Of a stretch of 64,000 nucleotides of DNA, positions 12,001 to 20,923 are shown piece by piece. The stretch comes from Malus domestica. Its lineage: Eukaryota > Streptophyta > Magnoliopsida > Rosales > Rosaceae. The number at the start of each line of letters is the position of its first letter. Within the stretch, counting starts at the first letter, position 1. The notes under the pieces were generated by a model. The model ran no database searches and had not been told where the DNA came from. It saw only the letters and a list, made by a program, of their open reading frames with translations. The stretch is from assembly GCF_042453785.1 (NCBI RefSeq), contig NC_091675.1, forward strand, positions 20,446,501 to 20,510,500. Reading direction: 5' to 3'. A program made the position numbers and the translations under genes.

Positions 12001-14421
12001 CCGGTGTCAAGGTACCATGTATAGTCTTGGTCTCCATCATTGTTCTTGCATGCTAGTAGCACAGTGCCATTAACTTCTTTCTCTTCTTTCATATAATTGA
12101 CCTTCTCATCAAGCCTGTTGCTTGGAGCTCTACATTCCCAAGCATAATGCCCAAACTTTTGACAATTATAACATTGAACTTGAGATTTTTCATACCTCAA
12201 GTTTGAGCGTCCTCTTCCACGACCTTTTGTTAAGCTTTCTCCTCTTTCATAGTTGTGATGGTTGTTGAAGTTCCAACCACGTCCACGTCCGCGACCTCGA
12301 CCACGACTTCTTCCGTACTGGCTTCTCTCGTTGTCCAAGCTTTCTTCTTTCTTCTTTGGCTGGACATGCGTCTTGAGGAGCTGGTCATCATTCCCTTGCC
12401 TTTTCTTATGTTTCTCTTCATATGCTTGTAGCAAACCCATTAATTGCTTTATACTAATTTCTTCCAAGTTTTTAGTTTTTTCAATCGTCACAACAATGTG
12501 CTCGAACTTGGGGTCCAACGAGCGTAGTATCTTTTCCATAATTCTAACATCTTCTAACTTTTCACTTGTTCGGCTAGGATTCTTGAGAAATAATCAGAGA
12601 TTGATTCAGACCCTTTCATTTGTAGAGATTCGAACTCACCTCTTAATACTTGAAAACGAACCTTTTTCACTTGTTCGGCTCCTTTGTAAGAGGTTTGAAG
12701 CTTCTCCCATGCTTGCTTGGCAGAGGTTGCACTTGAGACCTTCTCAAAGCCATTGTCATCTAATGCTTGGTAGATGAGGTAGAGCGCCTTCTTGTCTCTC
12801 TTTCTTGAATCTTTCAAACTCTCCTTCTGGGGTTGGGACAGAGTAGCTTCATCTTCTGGCTCAGTGTAGCCTTTCTCCACAACTTCCCATGCATCGTGTG
12901 CTCCCAAAAGGGCCTTCATTTTGATACTCCAATTATCGAAGTTGTTGTTGTCGAGCACTGGAACTCGGAAGGCTGCCATAGCGTTGCTAGCCATAGCTCT
13001 GGTACCACTTTGTTGGGGCTTAAAAAGACTTCACTACTTTGGAGATGTTTATCTCACAAAGAAGAACGTAACGCAGCGGAATTGATAGGCAAGAGAAAGA
13101 AAGAATACTCAAGGTATTACACAAGATTTTTATTCACTCACAAACTTATTACAAGAGGAAACACTCAAACGCTCTTAGAAGCTTTGTTGCTTCTTCTCAC
13201 TTCTCACTACTTGCTCTCTTGGTTGTTTCAAATGGTGTGGATGCCTTCTCCTTTTATAGGCATGGATGGAACCATGGAGAAGCAAGGAAGCATCATGCTA
13301 GAGATATCTAGATAATTCCACTACCTTCCTAAGCTAGAATTATCTATATTAATCTTGTATGTCGGTGGAATCCTCATCATTCTTCTAGACTCTTCCACCA
13401 ACTTGAACTTTGCTAGAATTCTCTAGCATGTGCATGGTTCTTTCTTTGTGTATGGGCCGGATCAATTGTCTTGGGCCAAGACAAGATTACATTTCAACAT
13501 TTCTTACTACCAGATATGGGATCATTTATTTAATTATTTTTTTGTCAAAAGCATCATTTATTCATTTCATGATTCAGCATTCATTCACATGATCTTATGA
13601 AACCAAATCTGCAGGTTCAAAAATAGTTTTTACAAATGGTTCACAGGATCCCTGGCGTCATGCATCCAAACAGACTTCATCTCCAGATAGTGAGTATTAC
13701 ATTTCTCACATGAGAAGTCTCACTATTGATATCCTATGCATTGATGTGAAAGTATTCCAACTATGTTGTTTGTATGCGGTTTTATATCCCACACCAAATT
13801 GTAGGTAGTCGTTTGTATTCTGTCGGTAGTTACATGTGCAGTTTAAAACTTGTGTACTATTGATATTGCATGTGTACTGTGCCCTTTAGATTTACATTGA
13901 ACTATTATGCAAAGTCGCTTCATAAGGGATAAAACATACGTTCACTAGATTGCAATATTTTTAGTTATTTCTAAACGGTTGTTTAAATCTTTTTTGTTTT
14001 GAATAAAACTTTCAGTGCCTTCCTACGTCATCTCTTGCCATGATTGTGGCCATGGAACTGATTTGAGAGGATGTCCTCAGTTTCCTTTCCCCCCTAAAGG
14101 TATGTTTTGTTTGTGTGTGTGTGTTCCTTTGTCTGGAATTCTAGTTTGATTATGAAAGTATTTTTTTAGTTATTGTTTGTGAATGGCGTTAAAGCACGTC
14201 AAAGTTGGATAATTTGAACCCGAACATGATTTTCATGGATGGCTGTGCCTGATAGTTTCCAGTTGATGATGTTATATTCATTAGGGTTTATGACTTGTGT
14301 TTCAGGCAATTCCCAAAACTGCAGCAACCCTGATGCAGTCAACAAAGTAAGGCAACAAATTGTGGAACACATTGACTTGTGGCTTTCTGAATGCCAAGAA
14401 ACTGGTAGGAGTTACATGTAA
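49..14421 (+). CDS. Peptidase S28 family serine carboxypeptidase (Pro-Xaa carboxypeptidase-like), tandem copy 1
   Basis: Exons: 49-357, 459-614, 722-904, 992-1108, 1246-1299, 1383-1454, 1894-2099, 2228-2322, 13615-13689, 14016-14099, 14306-14421. Joined they give 489 codons (488 aa) with no stop. S28 enzymes remove residues C-terminal to proline in lysosome/vacuole or extracellular space. The N-terminus is a hydrophobic signal-like stretch. The nucleophile is Ser177 in GVSYAG, and the acid and base are Asp409 (NGSQDPW) and His435 (CGHG). The start is the first Met in frame, aligned with copy 2. Introns 2 and 7 have GC donors (CAG|GCAAGC and AAG|GCATGT), and intron 8 has a weak GTCAAG donor. 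Intron 8 is 11,292 bp because of nested copia elements. Exon order and phases match copy 2 exactly. The ORF is intact, but whether the giant intron is spliced is not known from sequence. The 5' UTR is cut by the window edge. Confidence 0.88.
2493..2981 (-). repeat. Copia-A 3' LTR
   Basis: Its length equals that of the 5' LTR, with the same TG...CA ends. It follows the polypurine tract when read on the minus strand. Confidence 0.92.
2989..3239 (-). pseudogene. Copia-A RNase H C-terminal part, separated by Copia-B
   Basis: The minus-strand reading continues the RNase H domain that stops at 9201 (conserved HIDTRYH and DIFTKPL type motifs). It ends at a TAA (2989-2991) directly before the polypurine tract. 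Bases 3205-3239 are also present at 9166-9200, so the junction sequence is duplicated. Confidence 0.85.
3240..3351 (+). repeat. Copia-B LTR fragment (3' part of the permuted LTR)
   Basis: It begins GTGTAATAC and ends AAGCCCCAACA, matching the last ~112 bp of the LTR at 3352-3730. It joins directly to a second LTR without primer-binding site or internal sequence between, as in a 2-LTR circle junction. Confidence 0.85.
3352..3730 (+). repeat. Copia-B 5' LTR, truncated at its start
   Basis: It starts at ACTAGAAGAATGG, which corresponds to an internal LTR position about 130 bp from the LTR start (compare 8940). It contains a TATA-like CCTATAAAAGG and ends in CCCCAACA. Next is a primer-binding site with one change from the initiator-Met consensus (TGGTATCACAGC, 3734-3745). 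Confidence 0.88.
3747..8814 (+). pseudogene. Copia-B gag-pol (multiply disabled)
   Basis: The domains are collinear with Copia-A: gag from ATG 3747, knuckle with a C-to-Y change ([11 protein letters not shown], then TAG at 4632), protease [10 protein letters not shown], integrase (RSDRGGEF), RT (YVDDLIFTR) and RNase H ending near 8814. Stops are seen at 3879, 4632, 5262, 5592, 6018, 6411 and 6648, with a frameshift near 6962. A 984-bp DNA transposon splits RNase H at 7308. The element cannot encode any complete enzyme. Confidence 0.9.
7308..8291. mobile_element. Harbinger/Tourist-like non-autonomous DNA transposon in Copia-B
   Basis: Terminal inverted repeats are GGGGGCGTTTGTTTCACC at the left and the complement of GGTGCAACAAACGCACCC at the right. 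The TSD is TAA (7305-7307 and 8292-8294), which fits PIF/Harbinger (TWA). Removing the element and one TAA restores the RNase H codons seen in Copia-A. Subterminal regions carry repeated GGACT/AGTCC motifs (7330-7370, 8205-8275). Internal minisatellite-like copies of a 'cttcctcttcg' unit (7822-7890) and a duplicated 'ccccagattcggagtccacaac' type block (7636, 7741) exist. No transposase is visible. Confidence 0.85.
8821..9165 (+). repeat. Copia-B LTR fragment (5' part of the permuted LTR)
   Basis: It begins TGTTGAATTG directly after the AAGGGGGGA polypurine tract (8812-8820). It breaks off after CCTCTTGT, where the target sequence TGTCGACATAG starts, with a CTTGT overlap between LTR and target. 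Confidence 0.88.
9201..12994 (-). pseudogene. Copia-A gag-pol (broken), main part
   Basis: Read on the minus strand from the Met at 12994, the order is: gag ([17 protein letters not shown]), CCHC knuckle ([14 protein letters not shown]), aspartic protease ([10 protein letters not shown], near 12000), GAG-pre-integrase and integrase core ([16 protein letters not shown]), reverse transcriptase (YVDDIIFTG near 9890) and RNase H start. This PR-INT-RT order is diagnostic of Ty1/copia. Lesions: a small deletion/frameshift near 12550 in gag, a TAA at 10977-10979 (CAA to TAA relative to Copia-B), two stops just before 10338, and a TGA at 9541. The RNase H end lies beyond Copia-B at 2989-3204. Confidence 0.9.
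13011..13499 (-). repeat. Copia-A 5' LTR
   Basis: This is the promoter-side LTR for the minus-strand element and directly adjoins the primer-binding site and gag start (12994). It includes the LTR TATA region (minus strand of the 'cttttataggc' stretch near 13250). Confidence 0.92.
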
Positions 14422-15239
14422 TGCATATTTATCTGATGTTCTACAACAGCAGCAGGCACCTAGAATGACAGTCGGAGAGAACCCGCAAATCCACCAGGAG
14501 TCTCCTATTCTTTTGCCGGATGCCAATGCCGATGGACGTGTAAAAGTTGATACTAAATTGATTGCTTTGAACATGAAGCCTCATCGGATGACAAGCTTCA
14601 GACAAAGAGCTCAGAGTGTGTTTAGTACCATCTGCTTGATCCTGGGTCTGTTTTGATTATAGCATGTATCTCAACCCTGCAATGTTTGACAATTTGATCA
14701 AAACTTGATTTTTAGGTCTTCTTTTAAAGATCGGCGCATAAAAAAATAACTAAATTATATCTTTTAAGTCATCTAATGGTTATCCAATAAATAAATGAAC
14801 TATGTTTTTCGATTAAACACTAAAATTATTACAACGCTAGTCGAACTGTTATTGATTTCTGATTTGGTTAATTTTGTGCAAAATTAATCTTTAAGGGTTG
14901 CTTAGAGAAAAGACGATTTTTGAGTATCAAGTAACAAGGATGGTAACATTCCCACCTAAGTATTTGGATTTTCAACGTAATATGTTCGTGACATTAATTT
15001 CGTCTTGCCTTTCGTTTTCATGGATGTGTTTTTTCGTGGGTTTAGGCTTTGTCATTCCGCTTGTATTTTTCTATTATCACATTTTAGTATTTAATAAAAT
15101 TCGGAGATAGAGGACGGGAAGGGTTGATCCATCAGGAAGTTAGCTCTAAGTAATCGCTCTAAGTGGGAAGGAAGTAGCTACTTTGTAGTAGATGACTAAT
15201 TCTAAGGTCTTAGTTCTTTTTTACTATAAATGGGGCTCA
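14422..15239. other. Intergenic region downstream of S28 copy 1
   Basis: No gene is recognised. The first ~230 bp stay open in one frame past the S28 stop (14360-14656, 98 codons in another frame) and look less AT-rich than what follows. I could not relate this to a known protein, and it may be 3' UTR. From 14660 to 15240 the sequence is AT-rich with no strong signal. Confidence 0.5.
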
Positions 15240-15683
15240 TATTGATTAGGAGCAAGAAAAGCATGATACCAATTATGGTAAAAGAATAAGAATAATTGAA
15301 CAAATGACTGATCTGTGTTTACCTTGAACTTGAGATATTCGATGAATTGACTATGGGTAAGAATTTTGTGCTATTCAAAATCAGTTGTTATGAAAATATT
15401 CATAATGAAAATAATGAATTCAAAATAATGATGCAATTATAATTTGAAAATAAGTTTTATTGCAAAACTTACATTGAGACATACAATTGATTTACTGACG
15501 ATTGAGTCAGCAAATAAGAAAATGATTGATGAAAAGGATATTGGTGCACGCAAGCATCCTTGACATTTTAAAATTAAAAGTGTTTACAATTTTGATTTCT
15601 TTGGATACAATATGAACTCAAAGAAATTTTTTACTGAGAAATGTAGAAATTTAACTTGAACTTTCTTCCTCCAGAGTCCACTT

Positions 15684-15791
15684 CTTATAGATTTAGAAAA
15701 AGGACTTGGATGATGACTTGTTTTTACTATTGATGAATGATGACTTGCTTTCACTATTGATGAATAATGACTTGCTTTCACTATTGATGAA
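15684..15791 (-). promoter_or_regulatory. EPRV promoter region: TATA-like box with three 27-bp upstream repeats
   Basis: On the minus strand ATCTATAAG (15684-15692) is a TATA-like box where a pararetrovirus full-length promoter is expected. Immediately upstream lie three 27-bp tandem units starting at 15711, 15738 and 15765 (core tgacttgctttcactattga). The plus copy has a matching TATA-like site (41809-41819) but only one recognisable unit of the repeat near 41725-41755. Promoter activity is inferred. Confidence 0.5.
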
Positions 15792-16102
15792 CAATGAAAT
15801 TTGTTGGAATAATTGCTACTTTCACTGTAGAACATGAATGATTGAATGAAACCATTCTTTGTCAAAATCATTGGTGCGAATATTGTCTAAACGTTTCACA
15901 TGGTGTCCTGGAAGGAAGGCTGAATTTTCACATGGCAATTGACTATGTTCACATGACCTTATGCAAAAGGATCTTGCGAATCCTAGTAGTCGACCGACTT
16001 GGCTGACTGTATTTTTTGACTTATTGACTTGGTTGGTTGTTGTGAAGACGCATCTGAAGATTCGGAGTCTCAAGCTTCTTCTTCTTTAGTGTGGAGCATC
16101 AT

Positions 16103-17240
16103 TGCTTCTACAAGTAATTTTTATGCTAAATATTTGAGCTGAGTGGCTTTATTCTTCTTTGAGCCTGACGATTTAGAAGACTTGAATGTTCCTTTGAGGG
16201 ATGAAGATGGACTAATGTCCGATAATGACTGTTCCGAGATGACTGGCAATGATGGTTGTGCTGGTTGTGCCAAAATGATTGGAGGTGGAGTAATAGGAAA
16301 TTCGGTGAGGACCTAATTGATGGTCTTTTGATGGTTGAATTTATCCCATCACTTGACTGATCTGATTATGTAGACTTCACTTGTTTCAACTTCATAATTC
16401 CACATCATAATCCATAGGACTTTGTACTTGGCCATGAATATTGGGAGAAATGTAATTCTATAGTTGAATCGGCTTCTGTCAAATTTCTACTGGAAATTGG
16501 CGTAGATGACCTGCATAAGTTCTTATGGTAGGAGACTGGTTGTTGGGCCATGGATTGACCACCATTTTGGGAACCATGCAGGAAAATTTAATCTGAAACT
16601 CTTGTCAAAATTAATGAACCATGAATGACTAAAATCTTTTGTTTGATGGAGAAAGATATAAGTCCATGCATCAATGTAATCAAAGTAATTGTAATGGTTA
16701 TTGGGAATGTGGACATATTGGGTATGAAGAGGTTTGGTTTTGTAAAGGGGGATTCTCCAATCTGATTCGGTTAAAAACCGGCCAATGTAAAGAGAATGGC
16801 AAAGAATTTTTTTTTTCATGGGTTTTGCTGTAAAGTGATTTGATAGAGATGAATTCTGTTTCGCTAAGAATGATTTGATAATATTTCAGTGTTTTGTGTG
16901 GTGTTGTAGGGTGATAATGGAAATTAGGTGGAAAGATGGTTTTGGCTAATTTATCTGGTGCTTGTTCCTAATTGAGATTGAAAAGAATGCTAAAAAGATA
17001 TTCACTGGGATTTTTCTTGACATACAGTGATGTTTTAGTATAACTGACTGGTTGGGATGAGGATGATTGGTATGTAGGGGTTGAATAAGGATCATATTGA
17101 CTGACTAATGTCATTTAGTAATTAGGACATGGTGACTGGTAATTTGGCCTAAGGTTTCCTACTGTGAAACCTATGGGAGTGAAATGGTTGGTAATGGCTA
17201 AGGCCGATGAAGAATCTGGGCTTGATTCTTGTTTTACTGG
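16103..17240 (-). pseudogene. EPRV polyprotein C-terminal region (minus copy)
   Basis: Minus-strand frames, longest open part 16523-16819, match the region after RNase H in the plus copy (about 40202-41430). An aromatic-rich stretch (many W/F/Y around SWFINFDKSF) is conserved in both. The function is not clear. By position it corresponds to the C-terminal part of petu/florendovirus-like polyproteins. Several stops are present. Confidence 0.55.
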
Positions 17241-17580
17241 TAGTGATGGTAAAGTGGCTGGAAGCCTCCTCTGATCAAGTCTTCTTGTTGTCATTATTTC
17301 CCTACATAAATTCTCTGGTTAAGAAATCAGATGTGCAATTTTGACTACCTTGGATGTATTATATTTCAAAATCAAAAATACTTAACATAGTTTGTCATCG
17401 TGCAAAAATCTATTTTGATGCAATGTTTTGAACATCTTTTTGTAAAACATGTTTTGTAGATTTGCAATCGACTCTGACTAAAAAAAAATATTTAATAAAT
17501 CATCTTGAAATTTACTAATACATAATACGATAGATAATATTTCTTTCTTAATAGTACTATAATTACGTTGTGCTGAATTC
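17240..17580 (-). pseudogene. EPRV RNase H remnant (minus copy)
   Basis: The minus-strand translation has RNase H features (NPAQRNYSTIKKEILSIV-type and VDCKS motifs), matching 39886-40200 of the plus copy. It follows the protease region almost directly. The ~1.2 kb encoding RT in the plus copy is absent here, joined at a short 'acaatta..agagtatgg' junction near 17585. Confidence 0.75.
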
Positions 17581-18400
17581 CATACTCTTGTAATTGTCTT
17601 AATTTTTTGGGATCTATTTCCGTGCAAAACTCAAATGTGATTTTTTTTCCCTAACATTCTGGTGGTTATACAGTCATGGTGCACCTTAAAAGGATATAGG
17701 AGAGCTATGAAAGGGAGCCCAAGAATGACTGGGTTTGAAATTTTTTTTATTAAAACAAATCCGGTTTTAAAACAAACATTGTTTTGACAAACATGAGCTT
17801 TTGGAATTTCATATTTTAATTGCATTAGGGGACTGGTTTGCTGCACTAAGGATTTCTGTTGATTTATGAAAATACTTAGTGGGAATTAAACCTTCTTGAA
17901 TACAATTTAAGTATGCACCTAAGTCAATTAAGGCAATTGTTTTTAACTAGAAGTCTTCAATTATTATTTTTATTTTAGAATACCATTTTTGGATCCTAAT
18001 TTTTTGTAGTAATCCTAAAACTAGGTTTTTTGTTGGATTTTCTATGGACTTGGATTCTGATTCTTGGTCTGAGGAATAACTATTGTGTTCTTCATCATTA
18101 TTGCTAAGGAGTGTGTTTGGATACTACTAAGATATGAGCGAATTTCTATGTTTTTTTATTTTAAGGACTTAATTTCTTCCTTAACTTTGTTGACTTCTCT
18201 TTGTAGGTCTTTGACCGTAATTTCTTTCTTAGCCTTATTAAACCTTTCCAGAGTTGTGCTAAGACAGATTTTTGGGGTTACTTGTGGTTGACTAGTACCG
18301 GCTTCTTCTTGGGAGACTAACTTCTTAAGTTTTTTTAAATAAAATGATTTTAACTCAAGGTCATCTACTTTACTGATTAACTCAATAAGAAGATCTTCTT
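17580..18400 (-). pseudogene. EPRV protease region (minus copy)
   Basis: It is collinear with 37940-38650 of the plus copy. The longest open part is 17631-17846. It corresponds to the retroviral-type aspartic protease whose active-site motif (IDSGADLN) is readable in the plus copy. Stops and frameshifts are present. Confidence 0.65.
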
Positions 18401-18407
18401 GTTTTTC

Positions 18408-20554
18408 TTATTTATTGAGGACTGAAATCTTTTTACAATAAGCATTTGTACACCCTATCTTAATGTTAAGGGATGAAAGACTACTTGAGAAATTACTGGA
18501 AGAGGATGAATTAAAATCTAAATCATCTTCAGCTTGACTATGGTTTGTGTCTCTTAACTCTAAGACTTGAAGTAGTTGGGTTTTCTCTTCCTCGGAGATT
18601 TTCGACCAATTGATTGTTTTCTTGACTATGTATTTGTTTGCATAATGACCGAATTTGCCACACTTGTAGCAATTTCCTTTTTGTTCTTGGTTCTTGGAGT
18701 GGAATTTTCCTAAGGGTTTCCTCTTCCACTTGGTGGACTTGGGTTTCTCGTAAAATTTATTTGTTTCAAAATTCTTATTTTTGAATTTGTTATAATTGGG
18801 ATGTCTTCTACTGGAGTACCTATTTAAGTACCTATTGTAGGCTTCTGATTTTTTCTTTTTGTTGGATTGAGCAATAGGAGGTAATCTGTATTGTTCACAA
18901 AATGTTCCTAATTCGTATTTGGCTATTAACTTGTTTTTGTTGACTTGTTTTGTAATTTTCATATCAATACACATTTTCAATCCTTCTTTCTAGATAATAT
19001 TAATAATATTTCTATAAGTAAGAGTATGATATGGTATGATACCTTCTTCATTAACTAAAACATTTCTGATTTTATGGGCAAAAGATTTGGTAATCCATTA
19101 ATGAATTTTTCTTTCCAAAATGGTTGATTACTATCTTCCCTAAGCATGACTCTAGACATGAAACCATCTTTATACCACCTAAGATCGCTTAGGGTTGGAC
19201 ATCTTAAGTTACTAAGTTGGTCATGAATCTGGGGGTGACATTACTAGGTGTCCCTATAAAGTGTTCTATGATTGTGAAAAGTAGGGTGTTGATTGCATCT
19301 GGGACTCCTCTTCCGATATGTTCATCGAAAATAGGTGTTCCTTCTTCATCTCTTTTGACTGCATTTTTTATTTCATTTCTGGATTGTTCGGTAAGATGTT
19401 TTTCCCACCAGGAATGGAGCATTCCTGTAAATCCAGTGACCAAAAGGTCAACAACTTGAGTTTGACTAAGGTTATGATTGGTAATATAACTATTAGCAAC
19501 CATGGAGACGTGTTGTAATTTGTTTAAAAGTTCTTGTTCTGCTAATCCATATGTGTTCCATTCATAGAGATTATCAGCCGAAACTGAGAATTAGATGTTT
19601 CTTTCCTCAAATTGAATATTCTGAGGTGTTGGCCTTGGATACCAATTTTTGGTAAGAGTTGTCGGGTTGACTCTTTTGTTTGTAATTCGTTATAGTTCAA
19701 GGTTTTGAAAAGCTTCTTCTACCTTTTTTATGGAATTTGTTTCACTTTAACCTTCTGAATCCCATATTGTAGAAGTTGTTTCTGGTTGAAATTCATCTGA
19801 GTGTTGTAAAACATTGAATATTTTTTCTTGTTTTAATTCTTGTAACATTTGATCTATTTTTTACTTGTGGAAATTGTTTTCAAGGCTATTGTGCTAGATG
19901 AGGCTTCTAGGAAGTTGACTAAGGGTTTTTCCTTAATTGTTGGTTTGGAATGTGAATGTCTATCTATTTTGGTTTCTATTTTATCTAACTGTTTTCCTAT
20001 GGTGTGTAGACACTGGTTTGTGAAATTGTTTTGTTCTATGATTGGCTTGACACTTGCATCTTCTTTGGGAAGTTTGAAAGAAGTGGCTGGTACCTGTGTG
20101 TTTGCAGTTGTAATTAAAATTGTTTCTTGTGGAGGGTGACTAGAAAAGACTATGTTTTGTCTTCTTTAACCCAATTTTCTTTGGTGATGACTTGTAATTT
20201 CTTTTCAGACTCGTAATATTTTTCAACGAAATCGAAGAAAAATACTTCAAATCTGTGTTTTTTCATGAAATTGGTCCATTTATTGTAAATGTCCAATTTT
20301 TGTTCTTTTGTATATTTTTCTCTAAAGATGTTTCTTCTAAGAATGTTTTCTATTGCTTCGATGTCAGCATTGAGTTTCTTCCATCGAATTTTGAATGGTT
20401 TATTTAGGAGTGGTAGTTGGTGGTGGACTTGACTTGCTTCGAAATCAGATTCTGTTGGAGAGGTTTGTTCTCCTTGATTTTGGGTGTTAGGTTGGTATCT
20501 TGGATGAGTAACCTGAGAGGTTGTTTCTATTGATTTTAACTTCATGTTGATCAA
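18408..20554 (-). pseudogene. EPRV coat-protein region with CCHC knuckle (minus copy)
   Basis: Open blocks at 20150-20554, 19204-19503 and 18408-18980 (minus) are separated by stops. The last carries a CX2CX4HX4-type knuckle (CYKCGKFGHYANK) in which the final Cys has become Tyr (NKY), followed by an acidic/serine-rich tail. The conserved core has the W-rich 'GMLHSWWEKHL' type motif seen in plant pararetrovirus capsid regions. It matches 25556-26982 plus 37473-37937 of the plus copy. Confidence 0.75.
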
Positions 20555-20923
20555 ATCATTAATTAATTCTTGTTGGGTGACTACTGAGCTAGTTCTATTG
20601 ATTTTAATTTCTTATTGACCAGAGAATTGATTAGATCTTGATCTCGACCCACAATTTCGGCTACTATGGATCCAGAAAAAGAGTTTATATATAGCTCTAA
20701 AGATTTGTGTGACTGGGCAAACTCGTGTAAGTGGACGCTAGATTTTCGGGCTGGAAGATTGAAGTTGATTTTAACTGTTCCGTCAAAATATTGTTCTATG
20801 TTGTCGAGGTTGACTAAGCTATTTTGTATGCTTACTGGTTTGCTTTCATTGGTTAAGTACCAATCGGAAGGTAGACTGATATTTGACCATTTGATAGTTC
20901 TGGGTATTTTGATGTTGGCATTT

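Larger units (their letters stand above)
2493..13499 (-). mobile_element. Copia-A: Ty1/copia LTR retrotransposon in intron 8 of S28 copy 1
   Basis: The element has two 489-bp LTRs starting TGTTGG and ending TTTCAACA. The flanking 5-bp target duplication is TTTCT (2488-2492 and 13500-13504). It reads on the minus strand. Next to the 5' LTR is a primer-binding site of initiator-Met type (TGGTACCAGAGC on the minus strand, about 12996-13007), and next to the 3' LTR is an AAGGGGGGA polypurine tract (2982-2990). By eye the LTRs differ at about 14 substitutions and a few 1-bp indels (about 97% identity), so the insertion is fairly recent but not fresh. It is antisense to the host gene and is itself interrupted at 3240-9165 by Copia-B. 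Confidence 0.93.

Noticed and set aside
9201..13010. Copia-A as an active autonomous element
   Set aside because: Stops at 10977 and 9541, a gag frameshift near 12550 and the nested Copia-B leave no complete polyprotein.
14898..15110. 70-codon ORF with hydrophobic stretches
   Set aside because: Isolated in AT-rich intergenic DNA, with no family resemblance and no splice or promoter support.
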